64,000 nucleotides of DNA from Massilia sp. WG5 (GCF_001412595.2 NZ_CP012640.2:5022001-5086000), one strand, 5' to 3'; positions 17,791 through 26,815 are shown, numbered from the stretch's first letter. The notes: generated by a model from the sequence alone, not told the origin. Translations and numbers: made by a program.

Positions 17791-20700
17791 CTAACCTACC
17801 AGCAACGACAAATCGCGCGCCTCTGACAGGACAGCCGTGCTCGGCAGTGAATCGATTGCCTCTGCAAGTTCAGTAAGGGTGAGGTTTTTTGCTTTCGCGT
17901 ATGGTTTGATAAGCGATGCAAAGACAGACAGCTCAGTATGCGGTCGTAAATCGAGAAAAGCAGCCTCTTCCAAACGGCCTTGGCGAGCTAGTATCAGTCG
18001 AGCGTATCGAGTTGCTTTCGCCCTGACTTCAGCTGATTCTAAGGATGGGTAGGCATTAGAGTCTGCGATTCGCTGCAGGAAGAATTCGCTTTCAGAGCTG
18101 CTGCGTGACACCAGCTGGAGCTGCTTGCGGACTAAGTCGGGCTTGTCAACGTGGTATTCAGCGCTTGGTAGGCCCAATTTATGCAGACGAACCCGAAGAA
18201 TCTCGGCCGATAACCTCCAACCCAAGAGTTCCTTTGTATCCAGTTGCATCTCACGATGGAGGGCGTCTATTTCCTCTTGGGCCGCACCTTGTTTGATTAG
18301 CAGTTTTTGCCTTAGGGCGGCTGTTCGGATACGCTCAAGGAGCTCATTCTGCTTTGCTTCAATTGCCGTAAGGTTGTCTACACACTTTGCTGCTAATGGG
18401 CAGATACCACATCGATACAGGCCTCCCGCGTTCGCGACAACTTCCTTTGGACACTGATTGCCCACAGGACAAATGTGTGTCGAGTGCCACCGGATAACGC
18501 TTGCTGGGCTTTGCCTCAAAAGTTCCAAGGTCGAGGTATCTCCGTCAAGCTCGGAAAGTGACCAAAGGCAAACACCGGAAATGAAGCCGTAGTCCGACAT
18601 CGCCTGCTCTCTACTCTTGTCAAATGCCTGTCGAACTGAACTATCTTGCTTTTCGGGATGAAGATAAACTTGCGAGTTCTTGTCCGGGTCGTATATGCCC
18701 ACGCCCATCATCTCATTGTCAATCTCCTTCAGCTTGGAAGCCAACCGCTTTTGCTGAGGTATCTGGTAAGTACACGTTACGACTGTGCTACCGTGTCCTA
18801 TTTGGTCGGCTATCTCGGATACTTCAAGGTCTCCGTCTCTCAGTGTAGCGTATGTGGCCCGGCAGGCATGAGGTGTATGTATCGCAGTGAAGCGGTCAAA
18901 TGGAGAGCCCGTAGGGGCCGCGTTCTCTCGCTCGGCTAAGAGAACAAGCGCGTCCATTTCACCAGTCCTGTCGACCCCGTCTCTTGTGTTGTAGAACAGT
19001 TGAAACCCATGGAGAAATTCAACCCACCGCATGCTGTAATTGGTGTCGGAGACGGGCTTTGGGCTCCGGTCCGAGCGAAAGAGTGGCAGCATAGGCGCGA
19101 AGCGCGTGTGTTCACGGTCTTCGTATTGGATTTCACGATTCACGTAGCTATCGATAACAGAATCTTGAAAATACTTTTCACTCAGCATTGCACGGCGTAC
19201 TCGCCATGATACGAGATTGTCCCATGGCTCATGTGTCTTATCTGTATTAATGTATAACGAATGATAATTTTGACTTAAGGGAGAGCCATATAGGCTAGTT
19301 AGGGAACTGACAGGCGAAGCAATGCTATCGAACGTCCTCCGGTCGAGCCACTGTATAGACTGCCCACGAAGACCGGTCTCAACCATCGCAATGAACAATC
19401 GAATTACTGTGAGATGAGGAAATTGTAACGTAACGTTGCGTTGCTTGCCGCTATTAATTCTGACGCCGCTCACATAAAGACCCGCGGTATCATCTGGATT
19501 TGCTTGAAGCGTGCGCCTGGTTATTAAGTAAATCCCCGGTAGCCAGTCGACGCGGTATTGGCGGCCGCGGTACCAAAAGATAGGAACGTAGCCCCAAGAA
19601 CCCGTCTCGTAACCTTCACTTGTAGCGCGAGTTTTTTGAAAAATGTTTTTCTCATAAGCTTGTTGCTGAAGGTATTCGCCAAAAGCCTCAACCGCCTGAG
19701 CGTAATGGATTAGAAAAGGAAATACGTCCTCTGTGAAAGGCACCTTATTCGTTTTCCCGCGTCGAGAGGAAACCTCATTGTCGAAGTCGCTACGAATTGG
19801 GTTCTGCATCCTTGCGGTAACGAAGTCTTGGTTTTCCTCGAAGTAAGTGATAACAAAGTTAAAAAATTTCTGCAGGATTATGCGGACAATGTTGCGAGAA
19901 TCCGGTGTGGGACGTCGCAATTTCATCAGGTCATTGAATGTTTTAGGCAGGATACCAAGTTGTTCTTCTTCCTCACTGTGAAACCGCGTGCGGTCGACAA
20001 AGTAGTATCGCAAGAAGTCTTTAGGGGACGCTGGAAAGCTGATGTTTGTTTCAGGATTCTTTTCAAGCCACCATGGTAGGTATAAAAGCAGATAGTCGGC
20101 AAACAAATGCAGGGTGGAACGGACCTGGCCGTCTGTCTCGTAGTCCAGTTTACGGCGCCCAAGGAAGGCTTGAAACGCAATAAACCAGCATTTCCCAAGC
20201 ACAGCAACGTGAATTTTTTTACGTCCTGGATAGTTTACGGGCTTCTCTATCCACCGGTCTGGACGGAACCCCTTGACATTAGACCCTGCCGTTAGGGCCG
20301 CAAAGTAGGCTTCCGGTGCGCTGGCATCATCACGGTCCGCGATGTCCAACAGATTTTGAACAAATGGTGGAAATGGGCGATTCTCTTTCGACTTCGCCGC
20401 ACGGACATTTTCGAGAACGCGCCGGCGCTCGACATGCGTGTGGAGCTCAATGCGTTCACGTTCATGTCCATGGACCCGCATTCCTTGCAGATTCTTTGGG
20501 TTGGACATAAACTCTGAAAAATCCATGGACTTATCCGATTCTGATACGCGCCAAATTAGATATCCATGGCGTACGTCTCGGCTAAGCGAGCTTCCTTCAG
20601 CTAGTTCAAGTCCCCTCAACATCATGTACTCCGGGCTACTGAACGTAAATTTAGCTTCACGCGACTTAGCGTTATTCAGCCAACTGTGCAGTCGCTCGAA

Positions 20701-21138
20701 TGCATAGATATCGAACTGCCCAGCACTTCTGCAGTCCGTGGCAAGTAAAAGATGTAGATGGTGGTCTTTGCGTAGCCAGCGCGGCTTCAAACTCGATACA
20801 TAGCCATCGACAGAGGCGAGCAGCCCAGGCACCGAAAATGGGTAGTCACATGGTGCAATCTGCCGTAGAGGAGGGCATATAGCGGGTAGCATAACCGCCC
20901 CCTCGTAGGCCAAGCTTAGGAGGACCGCTGCAGCCCCAGTTGCCTCATCATCTCGGTGTGACAGCGTAAGCTGAAAAAGGCTCGCAAGACAACCGTCGAG
21001 GGCCTCGTTAGTCCCGCTTCTAACTGGAGGGAGCACCGCATCAGTATACTGCCGAGCGTTGGCTAAGGCGCGGTTGAAGACGGACATGAGGTCCGGTCTG
21101 CTAATGACAGTTGGCGTAACGGAAAGGTTAATTTGCAT
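17791..21138 (-). CDS. gmtZ: Large tyrosine recombinase, GmtZ-like (VPA1269 family)
   Basis: 1,115 aa. A tyrosine recombinase catalytic domain is embedded in the middle: Arg in VETGLRGQSIQWL near 592, His-x-x-Arg in PHACRATYATLR near 758, and Tyr in IGHGSTVVTCTYQIP near 789. After it is a cysteine cluster near 889-920 (CPVGNQCPKE, then CGICPLAAKC), a probable zinc-binding module, followed by a helical tail. The N-terminal 550 residues have no motif I know. Size, cysteine module and gene order match GmtZ of gamma-Mobile-Trio elements. The 5' end overlaps gmtY by 11 bases. All catalytic positions look intact, so the element may be active. Confidence 0.75.
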   Translation of the reverse strand: MQINLSVTPTVISRPDLMSVFNRALANARQYTDAVLPPVRSGTNEALDGCLASLFQLTLSHRDDEATGAAAVLLSLAYEGAVMLPAICPPLRQIAPCDYPFSVPGLLASVDGYVSSLKPRWLRKDHHLHLLLATDCRSAGQFDIYAFERLHSWLNNAKSREAKFTFSSPEYMMLRGLELAEGSSLSRDVRHGYLIWRVSESDKSMDFSEFMSNPKNLQGMRVHGHERERIELHTHVERRRVLENVRAAKSKENRPFPPFVQNLLDIADRDDASAPEAYFAALTAGSNVKGFRPDRWIEKPVNYPGRKKIHVAVLGKCWFIAFQAFLGRRKLDYETDGQVRSTLHLFADYLLLYLPWWLEKNPETNISFPASPKDFLRYYFVDRTRFHSEEEEQLGILPKTFNDLMKLRRPTPDSRNIVRIILQKFFNFVITYFEENQDFVTARMQNPIRSDFDNEVSSRRGKTNKVPFTEDVFPFLIHYAQAVEAFGEYLQQQAYEKNIFQKTRATSEGYETGSWGYVPIFWYRGRQYRVDWLPGIYLITRRTLQANPDDTAGLYVSGVRINSGKQRNVTLQFPHLTVIRLFIAMVETGLRGQSIQWLDRRTFDSIASPVSSLTSLYGSPLSQNYHSLYINTDKTHEPWDNLVSWRVRRAMLSEKYFQDSVIDSYVNREIQYEDREHTRFAPMLPLFRSDRSPKPVSDTNYSMRWVEFLHGFQLFYNTRDGVDRTGEMDALVLLAERENAAPTGSPFDRFTAIHTPHACRATYATLRDGDLEVSEIADQIGHGSTVVTCTYQIPQQKRLASKLKEIDNEMMGVGIYDPDKNSQVYLHPEKQDSSVRQAFDKSREQAMSDYGFISGVCLWSLSELDGDTSTLELLRQSPASVIRWHSTHICPVGNQCPKEVVANAGGLYRCGICPLAAKCVDNLTAIEAKQNELLERIRTAALRQKLLIKQGAAQEEIDALHREMQLDTKELLGWRLSAEILRVRLHKLGLPSAEYHVDKPDLVRKQLQLVSRSSSESEFFLQRIADSNAYPSLESAEVRAKATRYARLILARQGRLEEAAFLDLRPHTELSVFASLIKPYAKAKNLTLTELAEAIDSLPSTAVLSEARDLSLLVG

Positions 21139-22591
21139 TTTTTTCCGATTGGAGAGCGGGAGCAGGCAATTGGGGTGTCTGACCAGGCAACGAAACGATA
21201 CCTTGGATGTATTGGTGGTCGTGCGCTAAAAGCTTTTCGCGGAGTCGGCTAGCATGCGGCTTCGCGTATTTGCGTGTTGAGCCAATATGCTTTTGGCCAA
21301 GCAGTGCTTGAACGTCTACCTCGGATAAACCAGGCCGCTCCTGACCTGGAACATTAAAATCGTTTAGCATGTGCCGTGCATAAGCGTGTCTTAGTGAATG
21401 CGCTGTCCACACATAATTCCTGTTGATTGCCGGGCCGGGAATGCGGGCACGCTTGACTGCCGATTTAAAGGAATCGTTGAGTGTTTCGTCCGTCGCTTTG
21501 TGAAGAGGGCGCCCATGGTAGGTGGCGAAGAGATATTGAAATACGAAGTCGTTGCCGTCCATTGGCAGCCGGTATTCTTCCCTCCGATATCGGCTAAGGT
21601 ATTCGAAGAACCAGTTGCGATATGGTAGTCGCATATAGGTCTGCGAAACACTTCGACCCTTGAAGCGGAGTTGGCGCACGTCAGTCGGGACGAGTCGGCC
21701 GTAGCGCTGCTGGTTTGGGTCGAGCACGTAAACCTCTCGTGCAGCAAAATCGACGTCACACCACCGCAAGTTGAGTGCCTCCGAACGCCGAATGCCGCTC
21801 GCAAGCAATAGGGTCCAGAGCGCTCGGTCGCGCCATGAGGTTGTGCTCTGCAGTAGCGCAGGAAAGTAATCTTCAGGGAAATCAAGCGAATCGACGTCCA
21901 CTTGGCTTTTCTGCCTACTGCTCTGTTTCAGACCTTTTGGACGTGTTAGCTTGTTGCCTCGAAAGCGGATGACACCCCCTAGCATTGTTGAATGCTTGAG
22001 GTGCCAGACTTCTTCAACACTAAATGCGCTTATCCCGTCAACTGCTTGCAACAGTGGTCGATAGTCCCACTCTGCCGCGTTAACGAGGCTTGCGTCAATG
22101 CCTCCTTTTAAAACAGCAATTTCCTTAGCCTCTTGCTCTAGCATTGCACAAACACGAAGGAACATATTTAGCGGTGCTAATGTGTTGTCCCAACTGCCTG
22201 ATGATAAGGGCTCAATGCCGAGCCGCTTAGCCACGTTGCGCAGCGCCAGCTCGCTAGCTTGGTCGCCTTCCGCATAGCATGCGTTCGCTCCTTCGCCAAC
22301 GGAAAGGGATATGTTCTCCCCGCTGCGAAGCAAAGCTAAATAATGGTCTATGGCTTTGTTAAGGACAGCGCGACTAACCGGCGGGCCACCTAGTACTTCA
22401 ACTTCGTAAAGGTAGTCAATAAATCTTGCGACTACGGTGGTATAACGTAACTGAGTAGCGTAGGCAAGGCCCGTGAGCTTTCGGCAGAATTCGGAAAACA
22501 CAGAAATCGGAACTCCCGCTCTGTCTTTTAGTTCCCAAGTAAGGGTGCCAGACCAAGTTACCTGCTTCTTCCGAACATTCTTCAGTGCCAT
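21128..22591 (-). CDS. gmtY: Tyrosine recombinase, GmtY-like
   Basis: 487 aa. It has the usual two parts: a SAM-like core-binding N-terminal domain (about 30-160) and a catalytic domain with Arg in SGIRRSEALNLRW near 267, Lys in RFKGRSVSQ, His-x-x-Arg in TAHSLRHAYARHM near 398, and His...Tyr in LGQKHIGSTRKYA near 442. It is the first gene of a five-gene operon; aagga lies 7 bases before the ATG. In GMT elements GmtY is the leading recombinase and sits at one end of the island, as here next to the broken ssrA. Integration into the tRNA-like end of ssrA is typical for tyrosine recombinases. Confidence 0.8.
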   Translation of the reverse strand: MALKNVRKKQVTWSGTLTWELKDRAGVPISVFSEFCRKLTGLAYATQLRYTTVVARFIDYLYEVEVLGGPPVSRAVLNKAIDHYLALLRSGENISLSVGEGANACYAEGDQASELALRNVAKRLGIEPLSSGSWDNTLAPLNMFLRVCAMLEQEAKEIAVLKGGIDASLVNAAEWDYRPLLQAVDGISAFSVEEVWHLKHSTMLGGVIRFRGNKLTRPKGLKQSSRQKSQVDVDSLDFPEDYFPALLQSTTSWRDRALWTLLLASGIRRSEALNLRWCDVDFAAREVYVLDPNQQRYGRLVPTDVRQLRFKGRSVSQTYMRLPYRNWFFEYLSRYRREEYRLPMDGNDFVFQYLFATYHGRPLHKATDETLNDSFKSAVKRARIPGPAINRNYVWTAHSLRHAYARHMLNDFNVPGQERPGLSEVDVQALLGQKHIGSTRKYAKPHASRLREKLLAHDHQYIQGIVSLPGQTPQLPAPALQSEKNAN

Positions 22592-23936
22592 AAATTCATC
22601 CTTTGATTCCTGTTGGCAGAGTCAAGCCGGTCGTTCTTCTTGACTAAGGCGACAATCCTGCTGCCCCGTTACGCAACGCGCTTGAGCTGTCAACCGATGT
22701 GTGCCCCAGCTATTTGTGCGCACTGGAGTGACTCTCGGGAACTAATTCCAATTCGGCAAAACTGCCCATTTAAGTTTCTCACTGTCAACTATCTCCTCTT
22801 AGCGTCGAGTGTATTGCAGACACAAGCAAAAATCAATATTTTCTTTTAAATTCAATGACTTACACTCATGCTGCACTAATCAACACTGTCAGTTATCGCT
22901 ACACTAATCAACACTGTCAGTCATCAAATGGTTGCGGCCGCTTCTCAGTAAAGACAATGGGCAAAGAGATTCTCAGGTAGGCCGCCAAGGGGTGAGTGGC
23001 AAATGGCTAGCGCGGTCACCCTTGTGGTACGGGAACTCGCTTGAAAGGGGGCTGCGATGTACTGGTGTGGGGCGCTCGAATGCGGCAATAAAGCTGGGAA
23101 GGCAGGCTGATTCGCGGGATGGACCGCTGAGCTCGCAACACTGACGACGCTAGTCTTGCGGAGACTCCGCCAGACGAAAACTCGTTTTCCAAGCTATGCG
23201 ACCGGCGGGATTAGGGACTTTTGCGTCGCTAGCGGGAGTACTAAGGAGGCAGAACCGTTAACGGCAAGTGCGTTATCGAGTGATGAGTACCGACGCCTTG
23301 CCGCTGCAGCGTCGGCAAATGCCACCAAGTGCAACCGCGGCGCGCTGGCAAAATCGCGGTTTTGGGAGCAGTCAGCGCCGGCGCCCGGATAGATTCGTAT
23401 GCCTTGCGAGAACGGCGCGTCGCTGCGTCTAACATATGCGCCAGATTGCTGGGCAAGGACGCGCACCGTAGTGGATAGCGGAGCCGGAGGGCGTGATGAA
23501 TAGAAGTCGTAAGAATAACGGGGCGGCAAAATGCTCGCGTTCCTCCACATGACGAGGCTGGGCGACAGGGCAGGAAGATTGGAATGTTCTTAGTGTCCTC
23601 GCTCAGATGTGGAACCCACGCAAGCCCATAGCGACCCAACAGCAGAGCGCGGCCGAACACGCGGAGTTTGCGACGAAGTCGGTTCGGGGCGTCTACAGTC
23701 GAGGGCTCACTCGCGCGGTTATTCTAGACCGATGATTCGGGATACATTTGCGAGGTTCGTCAGAGCGCAAAGACGCTTCCAACCAAAAGGTAAGCGAAGC
23801 AAGCCCACAAACTCTCAAGTACAGAACGCGGCAGATAACGATGCACACCTACACAAGTGACCGTGTGGCAGCTTTAAAGCAGGGAAAGATGAGGAAGGAG
23901 AGAAATAAGTATGCACACTTCTCGGTCCTGAGATAA
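22592..23936. other. Non-coding end region of the mobile element
   Basis: 1,345 bases between gmtY and the broken ssrA. Short open frames exist on both strands, but none has a ribosome site together with a protein-like composition. The first 270 bases hold the gmtY upstream region and two iterons at 22,874-22,924. The right boundary is at about 23,937, where homology to ssrA begins. This is the expected place for recombinase arm sites; beyond the iterons I see no clear structure. Confidence 0.5.
22874..22924. repeat. Two iterons upstream of gmtY
   Basis: The 20-base sequence cactaatcaacactgtcagt occurs at 22,874-22,893 and again at 22,902-22,921, 28 bases apart (between two and three helical turns), with partly conserved flanks (tat/cat). 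It is a candidate binding site for the recombinase or an autoregulator. Confidence 0.7.
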
Positions 23937-24275
23937 GAACCCGCGTCCGCAAGCACTCTACAGACAGTTCTACATACTTAGCACTATCTTTTAATTTAAC
24001 CAGCACAACGGGGATGTGCACCCTGTGTACTAGCGAGTCACCTTAAATTTCGGAAGCAACCAAGTGACCCAGTTGATTCCTAGCCTCTGTAAATGACTCT
24101 ACTTGCCTTGCGGCTCACCCCAGAGGCGAGGTGATGTAGAGCTAGCAGCGATTAGGCTGCGAGTGCGTACGAGTTATCGTTTGCAGTTATTGATTTCTGG
24201 ATGTATTTACGAGGTAACCAGTCCTCGGTATGCCCTGCGCTGCTTTGCAACCCACGTCGAAACCAGGTCGCCCCC
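23937..24275 (-). pseudogene. Truncated ssrA (3' end lost at the integration site)
   Basis: This is 338 nt homologous to the intact ssrA at 14.0-14.4 kb, with its 5' end, tag frame (ANDNSYALAA, complement 24,152..24,184) and pseudoknots. Homology stops inside the T loop at 23,937. The T-stem strand GCGGG is present, but the loop remainder, the partner strand, the acceptor 3' strand and CCA are missing, replaced by element DNA. A transcript could still start (TACAAT about 14 bases upstream of the 5' end) but could not be aminoacylated. It adjoins normal chromosome on its 5' side, so it is the resident gene that was broken by the island. Confidence 0.9.
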
Positions 24276-24416
24276 CAACGAAGAAAGCTCATTGTACTGC
24301 AAACTGCGGCGGTGTGCAGCGATCCGCATCTCTCGAAATTGCAAGCGGATGTTAGCTTTCGATAGATTTCAGTTGTCAAACAAGGACTATCATGCAAAGT
24401 TGCTGGAGATATCCCA

Positions 24417-25289
24417 ATGAAGACCAACGGAGATCATATGAGTTGTATCGTCTGCGGCACCGCTCAAACCGCCGGCCTGGCCGGATGGCATGCGTCCTGT
24501 CACGCATGTGGGTACGAAAGTGCTGCCCTGCAAGGTGCGATCAATGAGCAGCCGGAAGGTAGCCCGGTCGACGAGGATGAGCGCGAGCTGGGCCTGAAGG
24601 CGCTGCGCCAGGAGAATTTCCGGGATATCGTCGAGCTCGCGCGCGGGCTGGCCCGGCCGGGCGCGCGCCGCCTGCTCGACGTCGGCTGCGCCCATGGCTG
24701 GTTCCTGGAGACTGCCCGCGAGCGCTTCGAGGTGCTCGGCATCGAGCCGGATGCCGTGGTCGGCGGACGCACCGCGGCGCGTGGGCTGCCGGTGCGCCCG
24801 GGCTATTTCCCGGATGCGCTCGAAGCCGGCGAGACCTTCGACATCATCGTCTTCAACGACGTCATCGAACATATTCCCGACATCCGCTCCGCGCTCGACG
24901 CCTGTCATGCGCGCCTGGAGCAGGGCGGCCTGCTGATCCTGAACCTGCCGAACAGCGCCGGCTTCTTCTACCGGCTGTCGAAGGCGTTTGCCAAACTGGG
25001 CTGGCGCAGTCCCTTCGAACGCCTGTGGCAGAAGGACTTGCCTTCGCCCCACGTCCATTATTTCCGTCCCGCCAACCTCGAGCGCCTGGTGGGCAGGCAT
25101 GGCTTCCAGCGCGTCCATTCGGGCGAGCTGCCGTCGCTGCGCGCCAAGGGCCTGCTGGAGCGGATCCGCTGCGCGGGCAATATTTCCGGTCCCTCGCTCT
25201 ACCTGCAATATGCCGCCGTGTTGTGTGTGATTCCCTTGCTGCGCCTGTTCCCGAGCGACATCATCGTCAGCGTCTTCCGCAAGCCCTGA
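24417..25289 (+). CDS. SAM-dependent methyltransferase with N-terminal Cys motif
   Basis: 290 aa from ATG 24,417; an ATG at 24,438 with ggag six bases upstream (MSCIVCG) is an equally good start. Residues 10-40 contain two CxxC pairs (CIVC, CHAC), a small zinc-ribbon. The class I methyltransferase core follows: motif I LLDVGCAHGWFLE near 95, an acidic residue in LGIEPDA, and VFNDVIEHI near 145. The C-terminal part has hydrophobic helices. The layout resembles methyltransferases linked to polysaccharide or lipid modification; the substrate is unknown. High GC and codon use mark this as the first chromosomal gene to the right of the island. Confidence 0.8.
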   Translation: MKTNGDHMSCIVCGTAQTAGLAGWHASCHACGYESAALQGAINEQPEGSPVDEDERELGLKALRQENFRDIVELARGLARPGARRLLDVGCAHGWFLETARERFEVLGIEPDAVVGGRTAARGLPVRPGYFPDALEAGETFDIIVFNDVIEHIPDIRSALDACHARLEQGGLLILNLPNSAGFFYRLSKAFAKLGWRSPFERLWQKDLPSPHVHYFRPANLERLVGRHGFQRVHSGELPSLRAKGLLERIRCAGNISGPSLYLQYAAVLCVIPLLRLFPSDIIVSVFRKP

Positions 25290-25297
25290 GAACGTAA

Positions 25298-25330
25298 AAA
25301 AGCCGCAGCGCCTGGGGCGGCTGCGGCTTC
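25298..25330. terminator. Bidirectional terminator
   Basis: A GCCGCAG / CTGCGGC stem is preceded by aaaaa and followed by ttcc. It lies between the convergent methyltransferase and glycine-zipper genes and can serve both, best for the minus strand. Confidence 0.7.
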
Positions 25331-25348
25331 CGTATAAAGCAGAACGGC

Positions 25349-25978
25349 TTAGCGGTTGGTATTGATCATCTGGTTGCCCAGCATGCCGCCGCCGATGATG
25401 CCGGCCACGGTGGCCAGTTTCTTGCCGTTGCCGCCGCCGACCTGGTTACCGATCAGGCCGCCGATCACGGCGCCGGTGCCGATGCCGATGTAGTTCGGCT
25501 GCGGGGCCGGACGCGGCGCCGGTGCGTAGTAGGCCGGCTCTTCATGGCGGGCATAGCTCGTGTGCACGGTGCGCGGACGCGGCGTTGCCTGTTTCACCGG
25601 CACTTCCTTGATCACGGTTTCCTTGATGACCACCGGCGCCGGGGCAGGAGCGGCTGCCGGAGCCTGCGCATACATTGCCGCGGCCGGCTGGGCATAGGCG
25701 CCCTGGACCGGTTGACCGTAAGCGACCGGCTGCGCCTGCATAGGCTGGCCGTAAGCGTTGACCGGAGCGGCGACCGGGGCCGCGGCGCCCGGATAGGCGG
25801 GGGCGTAGCCGTTCTGCGAAGTCATCAGTGCCGCGGCTTGCGGCGACGGCGCGCTGTTCGAGCTCGGCAGGATGCCGGTGATCGCGGCGGCGCCGACCAG
25901 GCTGACGACGATGACCGATGCGGCGGCGGCTGCCATCAGCGGGTGGATGCGGTTGGTGGTGGTCTTGATGGCTTCCAT
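25349..25978 (-). CDS. Glycine-zipper 2TM domain protein
   Basis: 209 aa. An N-terminal membrane segment (about 15-36) anchors the protein. Residues 40-140 are rich in Pro, Ala, Gln and Tyr with AYGQP-like repeats. The C-terminal 45 residues are a glycine zipper: IGTGAVIGGLIGNQVGGG and VAGIIGGGMLGNQM. This is the 17-kDa surface antigen/SlyB-type 2TM domain found in envelope proteins of proteobacteria. It probably stabilises or contacts the cell envelope. It is a single-gene unit facing the methyltransferase. Confidence 0.8.
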   Translation of the reverse strand: MEAIKTTTNRIHPLMAAAAASVIVVSLVGAAAITGILPSSNSAPSPQAAALMTSQNGYAPAYPGAAAPVAAPVNAYGQPMQAQPVAYGQPVQGAYAQPAAAMYAQAPAAAPAPAPVVIKETVIKEVPVKQATPRPRTVHTSYARHEEPAYYAPAPRPAPQPNYIGIGTGAVIGGLIGNQVGGGNGKKLATVAGIIGGGMLGNQMINTNR

Positions 25979-26083
25979 GTTCTCTGCTCCTCAGGTGTTG
26001 CGTTGTCCGATGGGAGTAGATTACTGGGGAGCATTGTGTAGAGATAGACCGATCCCTGTATCAATCGTAAAGATGTGTAACGT

Positions 26084-26782
26084 TCAGGCCGAGGCCGCCG
26101 CTTTCTCGATCAGTCCGCGCAGCACCTGCAGCAGGTGCTGCGGCGTCTCCAGCAGATAATCGGCGCCCCAGGTGGCCGGCGGGATCTCGCCGCAATAACC
26201 CCAGCCGCAGGCCACCGTGACCATGCGGGCGGCGCGGCCGGCTTCGACGTCGCGCAGGTCGTCGCCGACGTACCAGCAATGCTCGGGCGCCAGGCCCAGC
26301 CGGCGCGCGCCTTCAAGCAGCGGGGCAGGGTGGGGCTTGGCGTGGGCAGTGGTGTCGCCGGACACCACGCAGCCGGCGTGCGCCAGGCCGATCTGCGGAA
26401 TCAGCGGATCGGTAAAGCGCATCGGCTTGTTGGTGACCACGCCCCAGGCCATGCCGGCGTCCTCGATGCCCTTCAGCAGTTCGGGCACGCCGTCGAACAG
26501 CGTGCTGTGCACCGCCATCGCCGACTGGTAGCGGTCGAACCACTGCAGGCGCAGTTCTTCATAGCCGTCGTCGCCCGGCGCAAGGCCGAAGGCGGCGCCA
26601 ATCATGCCGCGCGCGCCGGCCGAGGCGGTTGGGCGCAGCACCTCGTAGGGCGTCGGCGCAAGGCCGCGCTCGGTGCGCAGCCAGTTGACGGCGGCGGCGA
26701 GATCGGGGGCGGTGTCGGCCAGCGTGCCGTCGAGGTCGAACAGGACGGCGCGCGGCGCAGGCAGGCGGGAGGGAAAGCTCAT
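26084..26782 (-). CDS. gph: Phosphoglycolate phosphatase
   Basis: 232 aa HAD-family hydrolase: motif I FDLDGTLADT at about 15-24 with both catalytic Asp, motif II Thr in VVTNKP, motif III Lys in KPHPAPL, and motif IV GDDLRDVEAG. The size and the helical cap match Gph, which removes 2-phosphoglycolate made during DNA repair and oxidative metabolism. It lies directly downstream of ubiG (33-base gap), and the ubiG-gph pair is standard in beta- and gammaproteobacteria. Confidence 0.92.
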   Translation of the reverse strand: MSFPSRLPAPRAVLFDLDGTLADTAPDLAAAVNWLRTERGLAPTPYEVLRPTASAGARGMIGAAFGLAPGDDGYEELRLQWFDRYQSAMAVHSTLFDGVPELLKGIEDAGMAWGVVTNKPMRFTDPLIPQIGLAHAGCVVSGDTTAHAKPHPAPLLEGARRLGLAPEHCWYVGDDLRDVEAGRAARMVTVACGWGYCGEIPPATWGADYLLETPQHLLQVLRGLIEKAAASA

Positions 26783-26815
26783 GCGGTTTCTGTGGGTACG
26801 GGTTGCAGCGCGAAC

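Noticed and set aside
22874..22924. CRISPR array
   Set aside because: Only two repeats of 20 bases with an 8-base spacer; no further units and no cas genes.
23156..23660. Small genes in the gap right of gmtY
   Set aside because: Frames on both strands overlap each other, lack ribosome sites and have no protein-like composition.
14043..24275. Circularly permuted (two-piece) tmRNA
   Set aside because: The copy at 14 kb contains both ends in one continuous gene; the other copy is simply truncated.
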